Under the pieces are notes generated by a model that saw only the letters and a list, made by a program, of their open reading frames with translations, searched no databases and had not been told where the DNA came from. A DNA stretch of 64,000 bases from positions 1 through 64,000 of the forward strand of contig NZ_BDFE01000009.1 of NCBI RefSeq assembly GCF_001748225.1. Reading direction: 5' to 3'. Shown one piece after another: positions 15,954 to 23,993 of the stretch (positions within the stretch are counted from its first letter, which is position 1; each line of letters starts with the position of its first letter). The stretch comes from Desulfoplanes formicivorans. Its GTDB lineage: Bacteria > Desulfobacterota > Desulfovibrionia > Desulfovibrionales > Desulfomicrobiaceae. The translations under genes and the position numbers were made by a program.

Positions 15954-17066
15954 TCACATTGACGGGCATACCCTCAAGATCGCCACGGGTGTGATTTCGG
16001 CAATCAGATTCTGCCTTCCTGCACACCATGGCAGGCGACCTTGGTCCCGTTGTCCAGGGTGATCAGTTCGGGGCGTTCGTTCATGCAGCGTTTCGGGGCG
16101 TTCGTTCATGCAGCGTTTGTTGCAATGGGGGCACCGGCCGTGAAAGAAACATCCCGAAGGAAGGTTGATGGGCGTTGGGACCTCTCCGCTGAGCTTGATA
16201 TGCTTGAGCCCTTTCTGGCCCAGCCTGGGTATGGCGCTCAAAAGTGCCTTGGTATACGGATGGCTGGGGGATTCAAACAGATCTTCGGCCCTGGCAAGCT
16301 CGCACAGGGAGCCCAGATACATGACCGCCACCCGCGAACTGATGTGTTCAACCACCGAGAGATCATGGGTGATGAAGAGATAGGTCAGCCCCTTTTTTTC
16401 CTGAGCGTCCATGAGCAGGTTGAGGATCTGGGCCTGGATGGAAACATCCAGGGCGGAGATGGGCTCGTCGGCCACGATAAATTCCGGATCGACCATGAGG
16501 GCCCTGGCAATGCTGATGCGCTGGCGCTGGCCACCTGAAAATTCGTGGGGAAATCGGTCTGCCCATGCCGGGTCCACGCCCACGAGTTCCATTATTTCGT
16601 CGACCTTGTCAGCGAGTTCGGCAGCCGACTTGTCCGGCCGGTGAAAGGCAACGGGTTCCTGAAGAATCTGTCGAACCTTCATTCTCGGGTTCAACGACGC
16701 ATAGGGGTCCTGGAAAATCATCTGCATCTTGGCCCGATAGGGAAGCATCTTTTTCGGGTCGATATTATCCAGCCGTTCTCCTCGATACAAAATCTTGCCG
16801 CTGGTTGGCGGATACAGTCCCAGAACCGTTCTGCCCAGGGTTGATTTGCCGCACCCTGATTCTCCTACTACACTGAATGTCTCCCCCGGAAAAATACTGA
16901 AAGATACATCGTTGAGGGCCTTGACCGTGGTTTTCGTGCGTACGGGCTTGCCATTTCGTATGCTCAGCTGGTCCAGAAAACCTCCCGAAATATCGAAGAT
17001 TTTGACCAGGTTCTTGACCGAGAGAATTTTTTCTATGGAAGTGGAGAGTTGTGGTTGCATAAGCAT
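15954..17066 (-). CDS. oppF: Oligopeptide ABC transporter ATPase OppF, C-terminus frameshifted
   Basis: About 370 aa. Walker A GESGCGKST, signature FSGGQRQRISIARAL, Walker B EFIVADEP and the OppF/DppF C-terminal cysteines (CFFHGRCPHCNKRC) are intact. Just past CMNERPE a perfect 25-bp tandem duplication (16067-16116) shifts the frame. Removing one copy restores a tail LITLDNGTKVACHGV ending at a TGA at 16004-16006, the typical OppF ending. The present tail is longer and unrelated. The core ATPase should still fold, but the tail Fe-S or dimer contact may be altered. Start uncertain: ATG at 17066 or 17060, neither with a good ribosome site. Confidence 0.9.
   Translation of the reverse strand: MLMQPQLSTSIEKILSVKNLVKIFDISGGFLDQLSIRNGKPVRTKTTVKALNDVSFSIFPGETFSVVGESGCGKSTLGRTVLGLYPPTSGKILYRGERLDNIDPKKMLPYRAKMQMIFQDPYASLNPRMKVRQILQEPVAFHRPDKSAAELADKVDEIMELVGVDPAWADRFPHEFSGGQRQRISIARALMVDPEFIVADEPISALDVSIQAQILNLLMDAQEKKGLTYLFITHDLSVVEHISSRVAVMYLGSLCELARAEDLFESPSHPYTKALLSAIPRLGQKGLKHIKLSGEVPTPINLPSGCFFHGRCPHCNKRCMNERPETLHERTPRTDHPGQRDQGRLPWCAGRQNLIAEITPVAILRVCPSM
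16067..16116. repeat. 25-bp perfect tandem duplication inside oppF
   Basis: The 25-base unit beginning TTCGGGGCGTTCGTTCATGC occurs twice head to tail (16067-16091 and 16092-16116). Because 25 is not a multiple of three it changes the oppF reading frame near the C-terminus. The single-copy frame ends in a family-typical tail, which shows that the duplication is the derived state (or an assembly error). Confidence 0.93.
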
Positions 17067-17284
17067 CAAGGATAAAAAATTGGGGAAGTACGCTGTATGC
17101 AGCAGTGCCCGGAAGGCTCTGCGCAGTGCGCTGGATATTTTTCATGGCACCAGGGGACGCCTGCTACCGTCAGAAATTCGTGGCAACGTTGCCGGATTCC
17201 CTTCAAGGCCCTTTCAACGGGATCGTTCCAGGGCATCGGACAATAATCATGATACGTTGTTGCGCACTACACGCGTGCACATGG

Positions 17285-18256
17285 TTATTCTTCTTTGACC
17301 AGATGACATGCCACCATGCCCCTGCCACCGGAACAGGCATGAAGTTCCGGCTCGCGTTGCCTGCAGATATCCTCACACAAAGGACATCGCGGGTTGAAGG
17401 CGCATCCCTTGGGAATGGAGGTCAAGTTGGGCATCATCCCCGGAATCTGATTGAGGCGGTTGCCCCGTTGCTTGCTCTGGGGCAGGGCGCTGATCAGGCC
17501 CTGGGTGTATGGATGTCTGGGATTGCGGACAATGTCTTCGGTCAACCCCTTTTCCACGATTCTTCCCGCATACATGACCGCCACCTTCTGGGTTACCTGG
17601 GAGACCACGCCCAGATCGTGGGTGATCAGGATGAGCCCCATCTTTTTGGTGTCACAAAGTTCAAGCAAAAGGTCCATGATTTCGGCCTGGATGGTTACAT
17701 CCAGGGCCGTGGTGGGCTCGTCGGCGATGATCAGACTCGGGTTGGTCAACAGGGCAATGGCAATGACGATTCTTTGGCGCATGCCACCGGACATTTCGTG
17801 GGGATACTGGCCAAGGCGTTTTTCGGGTGAAGGGATGTAGACATTGCTCAGCTTTTCAATGGCAATGGCCTCGGCTTCTTTCCGGGACATATGCTTGTGG
17901 GCCAGAATAGTTTCCACCATCTGGGTGCCGATGGTCAAGACAGGGTTGAGGGTCATCATGGGGTCCTGGAAGATCATGCTGATCCGGTTGCCGCGCAGAT
18001 CACGCATTTTTTCCAGGGGATAGTGGCTGATTTCCTCACCCTCGAAGAATATTTCGCCGGAGTCGATAAATCCGGGCTGGCTGATCAAGTTGATGATGGA
18101 AAACCCGGCCACGGACTTGCCTGCTCCGGATTCTCCCACCAGCCCCATGCGTTCGCCCCGACCCAGGGAAAAGGAAATATCGTTGAGGGCTGTCAGGTCA
18201 CCGAAACGGAGACCGAATTTGACCACCAGATTTTTGACTTCAAGAAGTTTGGACAT
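17285..18256 (-). CDS. oppD: Oligopeptide/dipeptide ABC transporter ATPase OppD
   Basis: 323 aa. Walker A GESGAGKS, signature [15 protein letters not shown] and Walker [16 protein letters not shown] mark the OppD/DppD type; the C-terminal oligo_HPY domain has the cysteine set [12 protein letters not shown] linked to a [4Fe-4S] cluster in relatives. It pairs with OppF to energise the OppBC channel. A 226-bp gap holding short repeats separates it from oppC, and a 218-bp gap from oppF, wider than usual inside such operons. Confidence 0.94.
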   Translation of the reverse strand: MSKLLEVKNLVVKFGLRFGDLTALNDISFSLGRGERMGLVGESGAGKSVAGFSIINLISQPGFIDSGEIFFEGEEISHYPLEKMRDLRGNRISMIFQDPMMTLNPVLTIGTQMVETILAHKHMSRKEAEAIAIEKLSNVYIPSPEKRLGQYPHEMSGGMRQRIVIAIALLTNPSLIIADEPTTALDVTIQAEIMDLLLELCDTKKMGLILITHDLGVVSQVTQKVAVMYAGRIVEKGLTEDIVRNPRHPYTQGLISALPQSKQRGNRLNQIPGMMPNLTSIPKGCAFNPRCPLCEDICRQREPELHACSGGRGMVACHLVKEE

Positions 18257-18293
18257 GGGGGAGTCGGTTTTAGGTGTTAAGTTTTAGGTGAAA

Positions 18294-18479
18294 AGTGCAC
18301 AGTGGATGAAAAAGTGCGCAGTACGCAGTGCGCAGTGCGCAGGGCACAGAAGTAACTGCACTGATTATGAAAGTTGGTTCTGGATCATGCCTGTGCATGC
18401 TATTTTAAAATACATTTGTGAGAATCATTAGCAAAAAAAAAGGTTTTTACTGCGTACTGCGCACTGTGTGCTGCGTACT
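18294..18479. repeat. Inverted arms of degenerate GTGCGCAGTAC repeats (locus A)
   Basis: Left arm 18294-18352 is built from AGTGCGCAGT, ACGCAGT and AGTGCGCAGG units; right arm 18449-18479 has the same units in reverse (ACTGCGTACTGCGCACTG). About 96 bp of AT-rich, unrelated sequence lies between. The same layout recurs at 27591-27811 and 56511-56735. In the oppC-oppD transcript the arms could pair as a long imperfect stem. Confidence 0.8.
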
Positions 18480-18482
18480 TTC

Positions 18483-19400
18483 TTATCCCTTGTACAGTTT
18501 GGGGTTGAGCACGTCCCTGAGCCAGTCGCCCAGAAGATTGATGACCAGAATGAGCAAAACAAGGAGAAAGCCCGGGAAAAGGGTGATCCACCAGGAGCCC
18601 GAAAAGATGTATTCGAATCCCGAATTGATCAGGGAGCCCAGGGATGGTTTGGTCACGGGCATGCCAAGGCCTAGAAAGGACAGGGCTGCTTCGCTCATGA
18701 CCGCATTGGCCACCTGAACCGTGGAGATAACCAGAATGGGGGAAAGGGTGTTGGGCAGGATGTGCCGCCACATGATCCTTCTGGGGGAAAACCCGATGAC
18801 CCTGGCCGCTTCCACGTATTCCTTTTTCTTTTCCGCAAGAACCGAGGCACGGACCGTACGGGCGTATTGGGGCCATTCGGCAAGTCCGATGACCATGATC
18901 AGGAAGGGGACGGCCATTTCCTCGAATCGGGCCACCCCAAAGGCAGCCTGGAAAATGGCACTCAAAAAGATGGCCACCATCATGGTGGAAAAGGACAGCT
19001 GAACATCGGCCATGCGCATGAGCAGAGATTCGATCTTGCCGCCGAAATATCCTGCCATGAGCCCCAGGATGATGCCCAGTACAGCCTGCATACCCACGGC
19101 GCCAATGCCGATGAACAGGGAAATGCGCATACCGTAGAGCATGGTGCTGTACAGATCACGGCCCTGATCGTCGGTACCCAAGGTATAGGCGGGGTTGCCG
19201 CCTTCGAGCCATACCGGCGGGATTTCGGCATCCAGAATGTCGATGGTTGTGGTGTCATAGGGATCATGCGGTGCAAAAAACGGGGCCCCTATGCCCATGA
19301 CCAAAAGGACGAGCAAAACGACCAGACTGACGATGGCCACCTTGTCGTGCAAAAAACTGTAGAGAAAATATGATTCTTTGAATTGTTTGAGGCGTCCCAT
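18483..19400 (-). CDS. oppC: Oligopeptide/dipeptide ABC transporter permease, OppC/DppC type
   Basis: 305 aa inner-membrane permease with an N-terminal OppC_N segment (first TM about residues 22-44) and a BPD_transp_1 core with five further TMs. LGTDDQGRDLYSTMLYGMRISL and the EAA loop (EYVEAARVIGFSPRRIMWRHILPN) are characteristic of DppC/OppC. It starts directly after the stop of the partner permease, with no gap, so translation is probably coupled. Confidence 0.94.
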   Translation of the reverse strand: MGRLKQFKESYFLYSFLHDKVAIVSLVVLLVLLVMGIGAPFFAPHDPYDTTTIDILDAEIPPVWLEGGNPAYTLGTDDQGRDLYSTMLYGMRISLFIGIGAVGMQAVLGIILGLMAGYFGGKIESLLMRMADVQLSFSTMMVAIFLSAIFQAAFGVARFEEMAVPFLIMVIGLAEWPQYARTVRASVLAEKKKEYVEAARVIGFSPRRIMWRHILPNTLSPILVISTVQVANAVMSEAALSFLGLGMPVTKPSLGSLINSGFEYIFSGSWWITLFPGFLLVLLILVINLLGDWLRDVLNPKLYKG

Positions 19401-20378
19401 TTATGACCTTCCTGTGATCCTGACCATGGGATTGACCAGGCCGTAGATGATGTCGATGACCGTGTTCACGCACACGAAAATGGCTCCCACAAAGATGAGG
19501 TAGGCTACCAGCAGTGAGGTGTCTGAACGCTCCACTGCCTCGAGAAACATGAAGCCCATGCCTTGCCACTGGAAAACCGTTTCCGTGAGAATGGTGTAGG
19601 CGATCATCATGCCCAGCTGAACTCCTCCCACGGTGATAACCGGAAGCAGGGTGTTCTTGAATGCATGCACGAACCAGATCCGCCATCTGTGAAGGCCCTT
19701 GGCCCAGGCAAACTTGATGTAATCGGTCTGCAGGACTTCCATCATCTCCGAGCGGATGAGTCGAATGAACAGGGGAAGCATGATGGAGGACAGGGAAATA
19801 GTCGGCAGGATCAGGTGTTTGAGCCCGTCCAAGGTGAGCAGGCCCGTGTCCCACCATCCTCCGATGTTCACGGTCTCACCCCGTCCGTATGAGGGGAGCA
19901 CGCCCCATTTGATGGCAAAGATGTAGACAAGCAGGATGGCGGTCAGAAAGACGGGAAAGGAGACCCCGACAATGCTTCCGCTCATGGCAAATCGGGAAAA
20001 GAGACGTTTGGGATAGATGGCCGAATAGATGCCCACCGGGATGGATACCAGCACGATGAGAATGGAACTGCACAAGACCAGTTCCAGGGTTGCAGGGGCC
20101 TTTTTGAGGATGACCTCCATGGCCGGTTTCTTGTAAAAATAGGATTGGCCGATATCTCCCTTGGCCGCATTGACCAGGAATCGGCCATACTGGACGAGAA
20201 AGGGGTCATTCAAACCAAGCTGGTCTCGCAGGGCTTCGCGTTCAGCCTTGGAAACGGAAATGCCGGTAAGCTGGCGTACCGGGTCACCCACGTTCTGCTT
20301 GATGGCAAAACCGATCACGCTGATAATCAGCATGACGACCACGGCCTGAAGGATGCGTCGGACTATGAAGGCAAACAT
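19401..20378 (-). CDS. oppB: Oligopeptide/dipeptide ABC transporter permease, OppB/DppB type
   Basis: 325 aa permease, six TMs. The N-terminus FIVRRILQAVVVMLIISVIG and the IRLIRSEMMEVLQTDYIKFA EAA-type loop are standard for DppB/OppB; a large periplasmic segment after TM1 carries GDPVRQLTG. It forms the translocation channel with OppC. It lies 245 bp downstream of the binding-protein gene; that gap contains a GC-rich hairpin that may reduce read-through from the highly expressed binding-protein gene. Confidence 0.94.
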   Translation of the reverse strand: MFAFIVRRILQAVVVMLIISVIGFAIKQNVGDPVRQLTGISVSKAEREALRDQLGLNDPFLVQYGRFLVNAAKGDIGQSYFYKKPAMEVILKKAPATLELVLCSSILIVLVSIPVGIYSAIYPKRLFSRFAMSGSIVGVSFPVFLTAILLVYIFAIKWGVLPSYGRGETVNIGGWWDTGLLTLDGLKHLILPTISLSSIMLPLFIRLIRSEMMEVLQTDYIKFAWAKGLHRWRIWFVHAFKNTLLPVITVGGVQLGMMIAYTILTETVFQWQGMGFMFLEAVERSDTSLLVAYLIFVGAIFVCVNTVIDIIYGLVNPMVRITGRS

Positions 20379-20582
20379 GAGATGCTGTCCGGGGTAGTAG
20401 GATTGGGAAAAAAAGGGATAACAGATACAGGATACAGACTATGCAGGATTTGTTGTTCCAACAACAATGCATACGCACAGAAATGTGAGAGCCTGGAGAA
20501 AAGACAAGCCGTTACCGTCAGTGCATGCCATTTCTTCAATGCTCACATTTCTTGAATGCGGATTGTGTTGTTCCATGCGGGG

Positions 20583-20616
20583 GCAAAGCCCATAACAGGC
20601 TCCGCCCCCGTTGGAT
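20583..20616 (-). terminator. GC-rich hairpin after the peptide-binding-protein gene
   Basis: GGGGGCAAAGCC near 20583 pairs with GGCTCCGCCCCC near 20603 (one internal mismatch) just past the stop codon at 20624 on the minus strand. No T run follows, so it resembles an mRNA-stabilising or attenuating structure rather than a strict terminator. Confidence 0.45.
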
Positions 20617-20623
20617 ACGGGTT

Positions 20624-22186
20624 TTATTTGACGACCAGGTCCCCGAAGTAGGGGAAGTTCTGGGCATTGACAATGGGTTCGATCATCAGAGGCTTCTTGG
20701 AGGCCCAGGAAAGATTCTGCCAGTGCAGGGGGATATAGGCTGCATCATCATAGAGAATCTGTTCAACTTCCTGGAGCAGGGCGCTTCGCTTGGCCATGTC
20801 GGTTTCGGTCATGGCCTGCATGATCAGCCCGTCAACCTGCTTGTTGCAGTAGTTGCCGCTGTTGTACTGGCCAAAGCCGGTTTCCTTGTTGGGACACATG
20901 AGCAGGAATTCGGTGTAGTTGGAGGAATCCTCGGTGTCGGGATGCCAACCGATCATCTGGATGTCGGCAACCTGGGCGTCGAATTCATCCCAGTACTGGG
21001 CCTTGGGCATGGTCTTCAGATTCACCTTGATGCCGATCTTGGAGAGCATGGCCGCAACAGCCTGGGCGATCTGTTCGTCTTTGACGTACCGGTTGTTGGG
21101 GGCGATCATGGAGCAGGAAAATCCGTTGGGGTATCCGGCTTCCTGCATGAGCTGCTTGGCCTTGTTCAGGTCGTAGCGGGGGGTCAGGTTGGCCTTGTAG
21201 CCGGCAAATCCTTCGGGGGCCTGCTGTGCGGCAACAGAAGCCGTACCCTTCATGATCTTCTTGACGATACCGGCGTTGTTGACTGCGTAAACCATGGCCT
21301 GACGGACCTTCTTGTTGCGGAATTCGGGCCGTCTTTTCTGGTTTAACTGAAAGGTGATGACCCGGCTGCCGGACATGGTTACCAGCTTGAGATCGCTGTT
21401 GCCCTTGATGCGGGCGTAATCCTGGGGAGGAACAGGCATGATAAAATCCACATCACCGGAAAGAAGGGCGGCCACACGGGTGGCGTCATTCTTGATGGGG
21501 GTCAGGATGATTTCATCCACATTGCCCGTCTGGTCCCAGTACTCGGGGAACTTGGTGAAGATCATCTTCACGCCCTGTTCACGAAAGGTGACCTGATACT
21601 TGCCGGTCCCGGACTCGTTGATATTGGCAAAGGAATACTGAGTCTTGACGATGGCATCCTTGGGCAGCCCCTTGTCATCCGTGCCGGTGTAGAACTTGCT
21701 GTCCATGGGGAAGATATAGGTGCACATGTTCAGGAGCAGGGGATAGGGCTTGGTGGTCTTGATGTCGATGGTGTAGTCGTCAACAATCACCGGCTTGGTG
21801 AACGGATCGAAAAGTGCTTTGAAATCCTGACTTTTTTTCAGACGATCCAGAGTCCAGGCCACATCCTTGGCCGTGAAGGGATTGCCTGAGTGGAACTTGA
21901 CGCCCTTGCGCAGGTAAAAGCGCACGGTCAATGGGTCGATACGTTCCCACTTGGTGGCCAGACGGCCTTCAAAGGTCATCTTCTGGGTCCAGCGGATCAA
22001 TGGGTCAAAGACCATGTGGGAATACTGGAGCATGCCACCGGAAAGCTGAACATGGGGGTCCAGGGAAACGGGGTCAGCGTCAAACGCCACCTTGATGGAT
22101 TTACCGGCCATGGCCTGCCCGGCAAAGAGTGCGCCCATGGAAAGCACCAGGGCAGCGGTTAGCAATAGGGTTGACAATCTTTTCAT
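20624..22186 (-). CDS. Peptide ABC transporter substrate-binding protein (DppA/OppA family)
   Basis: 520 aa SBP_bac_5 protein. The start at 22186 is chosen over the longer frame (22309) because GGAGGT lies 7 nt upstream and it begins a clear Sec signal peptide (MKRLSTLLLTAALVLSMG ... AMA). The mature domain starts KSIKVAFDADPVSLDPH, and the core shows the family motifs GTGKYQVTFREQGVKMIF and NNAGIVKKIMKGTASVA. It is the first gene of the SBP-B-C-D-F peptide importer operon. Dipeptide versus longer peptide or nickel specificity is not decidable here. Confidence 0.94.
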   Translation of the reverse strand: MKRLSTLLLTAALVLSMGALFAGQAMAGKSIKVAFDADPVSLDPHVQLSGGMLQYSHMVFDPLIRWTQKMTFEGRLATKWERIDPLTVRFYLRKGVKFHSGNPFTAKDVAWTLDRLKKSQDFKALFDPFTKPVIVDDYTIDIKTTKPYPLLLNMCTYIFPMDSKFYTGTDDKGLPKDAIVKTQYSFANINESGTGKYQVTFREQGVKMIFTKFPEYWDQTGNVDEIILTPIKNDATRVAALLSGDVDFIMPVPPQDYARIKGNSDLKLVTMSGSRVITFQLNQKRRPEFRNKKVRQAMVYAVNNAGIVKKIMKGTASVAAQQAPEGFAGYKANLTPRYDLNKAKQLMQEAGYPNGFSCSMIAPNNRYVKDEQIAQAVAAMLSKIGIKVNLKTMPKAQYWDEFDAQVADIQMIGWHPDTEDSSNYTEFLLMCPNKETGFGQYNSGNYCNKQVDGLIMQAMTETDMAKRSALLQEVEQILYDDAAYIPLHWQNLSWASKKPLMIEPIVNAQNFPYFGDLVVK

Positions 22187-22344
22187 GGATTCTACCTCCA
22201 GAAAAAAGTTGAGAAAACAAACTCCTTCATCAGCCTTGGCTGTCATTGATTGTTGCGATCTGGTCACATACGCTTGGATCCCTGAAAAATCAAACAGCTT
22301 TTTAAGCACCGATCACAGTGAAGTCTTGCGTACAACCAGCGGCC

Positions 22345-23394
22345 CTATCTGTGCAATTGGTAGGTGCGTACGTACTGGTTGTGCTCCCTGAGGGTTCTGC
22401 TGAAGGCGTGGCTGCCGTCGCCCCTGGCCACAAAATAGAGATAGGTATGGGATTCAGGATGCAGAGCCGCCTTGATGGAGGCCAGCCCCGGAGAACAGAT
22501 GGGGCCGGGGGGAAGACCCGGATGCATGTACGTGTTGTAGGGATTGGACCTATCACGGAGATGCTTGCGCGTCAGGTTGCCGTCAAAGTCCGGGCCGATA
22601 CCATAGATGATGGTTGGATCGCATTGGAGACGCATGTTTTTTCTGAGCCGATTGGCATAGACCCCGGCGATGCGGGCACGCTCGTCATCCCTTGATGTTT
22701 CCTTTTCCACCAGAGAAGCCAGGGTGAGAATATCCCGGATGGCTTCGGGGGACATGTCCGGCGGAAAGAGTTCTTTTGTCTTTTCCCGGAACATGGCCAA
22801 AAGGTGGTTGGCAATGGCCAGATCCTGCTCGGTGGGGGTGTTGCCCGGGGTAGTGATCGCGACACGGGGGAAGAGATAGGTTTCGGGGAAGAGATAGCCT
22901 TCGGCATTGTCTCCCGGGATATGCCACCTGGCAAGGAAGTCCCGGTCGCTGACGATTCGGGCAAAACCTTGCCGCGTTCCAAGGCCTGACGCCTGAACAA
23001 GATCGGCTGTCTGCCACCATGTGAGCCCCTCCGGAATGGTCAGCGGGTAGAGAATATCCCTGCCCCGGCCAAGTTCTTCCAGCACTTGCATGGGAGTCCA
23101 TCCGGTATGCAGGGTGAATTCTCCGGCCCGTACCGAGCCTGCCTTGTTCATGAACCTGCCCAGAAGGGCGAATCGTGTCCGGTCGACAACAATCCCCTTG
23201 GATTCGAGCAGGGCGGCAATGGCAGAAAAGGACATGCCCGGAGATATGCGCACGACCAGGGGGGTGCCGGGATGCTCGGGCGCGGTATGCAGAAAGTGGT
23301 GGACTTGATACAACAGGACGCCCGCTGCCAGGAGCATGGCGCCGAGAAATACGAGAAGAAACCGCTGGAGCGGGGAGAGACGACAGGAATGCAT
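22345..23394 (-). CDS. mltG: Endolytic murein transglycosylase MltG (YceG-like)
   Basis: 349 aa, one N-terminal TM (residues about 11-31) and a periplasmic YceG domain. The catalytic glutamate is E230 in TLASLVEKET; YLFPETY and the C-terminal motifs YNTYMHPGLPPGPICSPG and YLYFVARGDGSHAFS are diagnostic. MltG cleaves nascent glycan strands and limits their length. It starts 2 bp after the ruvX stop, the frequent ruvX-mltG pairing. Confidence 0.95.
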   Translation of the reverse strand: MHSCRLSPLQRFLLVFLGAMLLAAGVLLYQVHHFLHTAPEHPGTPLVVRISPGMSFSAIAALLESKGIVVDRTRFALLGRFMNKAGSVRAGEFTLHTGWTPMQVLEELGRGRDILYPLTIPEGLTWWQTADLVQASGLGTRQGFARIVSDRDFLARWHIPGDNAEGYLFPETYLFPRVAITTPGNTPTEQDLAIANHLLAMFREKTKELFPPDMSPEAIRDILTLASLVEKETSRDDERARIAGVYANRLRKNMRLQCDPTIIYGIGPDFDGNLTRKHLRDRSNPYNTYMHPGLPPGPICSPGLASIKAALHPESHTYLYFVARGDGSHAFSRTLREHNQYVRTYQLHR

Positions 23395-23396
23395 GC

Positions 23397-23909
23397 CTAT
23401 TGGGGTCTGTGAAGAGATCCGTGATGATGGTGACGGCTTAAAAAGGACTCCAGAATGGCCACGGCTGCCATCTGGTCCAGAACGTTTTTCCTGCGGGCTC
23501 CGAAAACCCGGGCCTCATGAAGGCGATTTCTGGCCTCAAAGGATGTCAGTGCCTCGTTTTCCAGATGGATGGGTAGGGCCACTCGTCTGGCCAGACTGGC
23601 GGCAAAATTTCTGACCTGTCTGGTGATCAGCTGTTCGTTGCCTTCAAGGTCCAGGGGCAGGCCAAGAACAATGGCCTGGATGTTTTCCTCGGCAATGATC
23701 CCGAGAAGCTCCTCGAACAAGGCGGCTCTGGTGGTCCTGAAGATGGTCTTCAAGGGAAAGACCATGGTGCTGTTGGGCCCTGCCACGGCCAGCCCGACCC
23801 GTTTGAGGCCGAAATCAATGCCCAGATAGCGGGGCGAAGGGATTGTCGAGGACGTCATGATGCGTTGTAGTCGGGATGCTGTTTTTTGGTTGACTGTTTG
23901 CGGATCCAT
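23397..23909 (-). CDS. ruvX: Putative Holliday-junction resolvase RuvX (YqgF)
   Basis: Up to 170 aa; a start at 23858 (MTSSTIPSPRYLGIDFG, 153 aa) is equally likely because the first residues are not conserved and no clear ribosome site favours either ATG. RNase H-like fold with GIDFGLKRVGLA (first Asp), VLGLPLDLEGNE and the C-terminal DQMAAVAILESFL acidic end. In E. coli the protein is also linked to 16S rRNA 5' processing. Co-transcribed with mltG. Confidence 0.92.
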   Translation of the reverse strand: MDPQTVNQKTASRLQRIMTSSTIPSPRYLGIDFGLKRVGLAVAGPNSTMVFPLKTIFRTTRAALFEELLGIIAEENIQAIVLGLPLDLEGNEQLITRQVRNFAASLARRVALPIHLENEALTSFEARNRLHEARVFGARRKNVLDQMAAVAILESFLSRHHHHGSLHRPQ

Positions 23910-23993
23910 GGTCCGGATGGCGTTGGGGTTCTTCTGTCACCTGGGGAGCACGTGTTTTCTGCGTCCCCAGGGCATTGTCTTTACCGGTCCGGT

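Noticed and set aside
18294-18479. Possible CRISPR array
   Set aside because: Units are about 7-10 bp, degenerate and without regular spacers, so this is not a CRISPR array.
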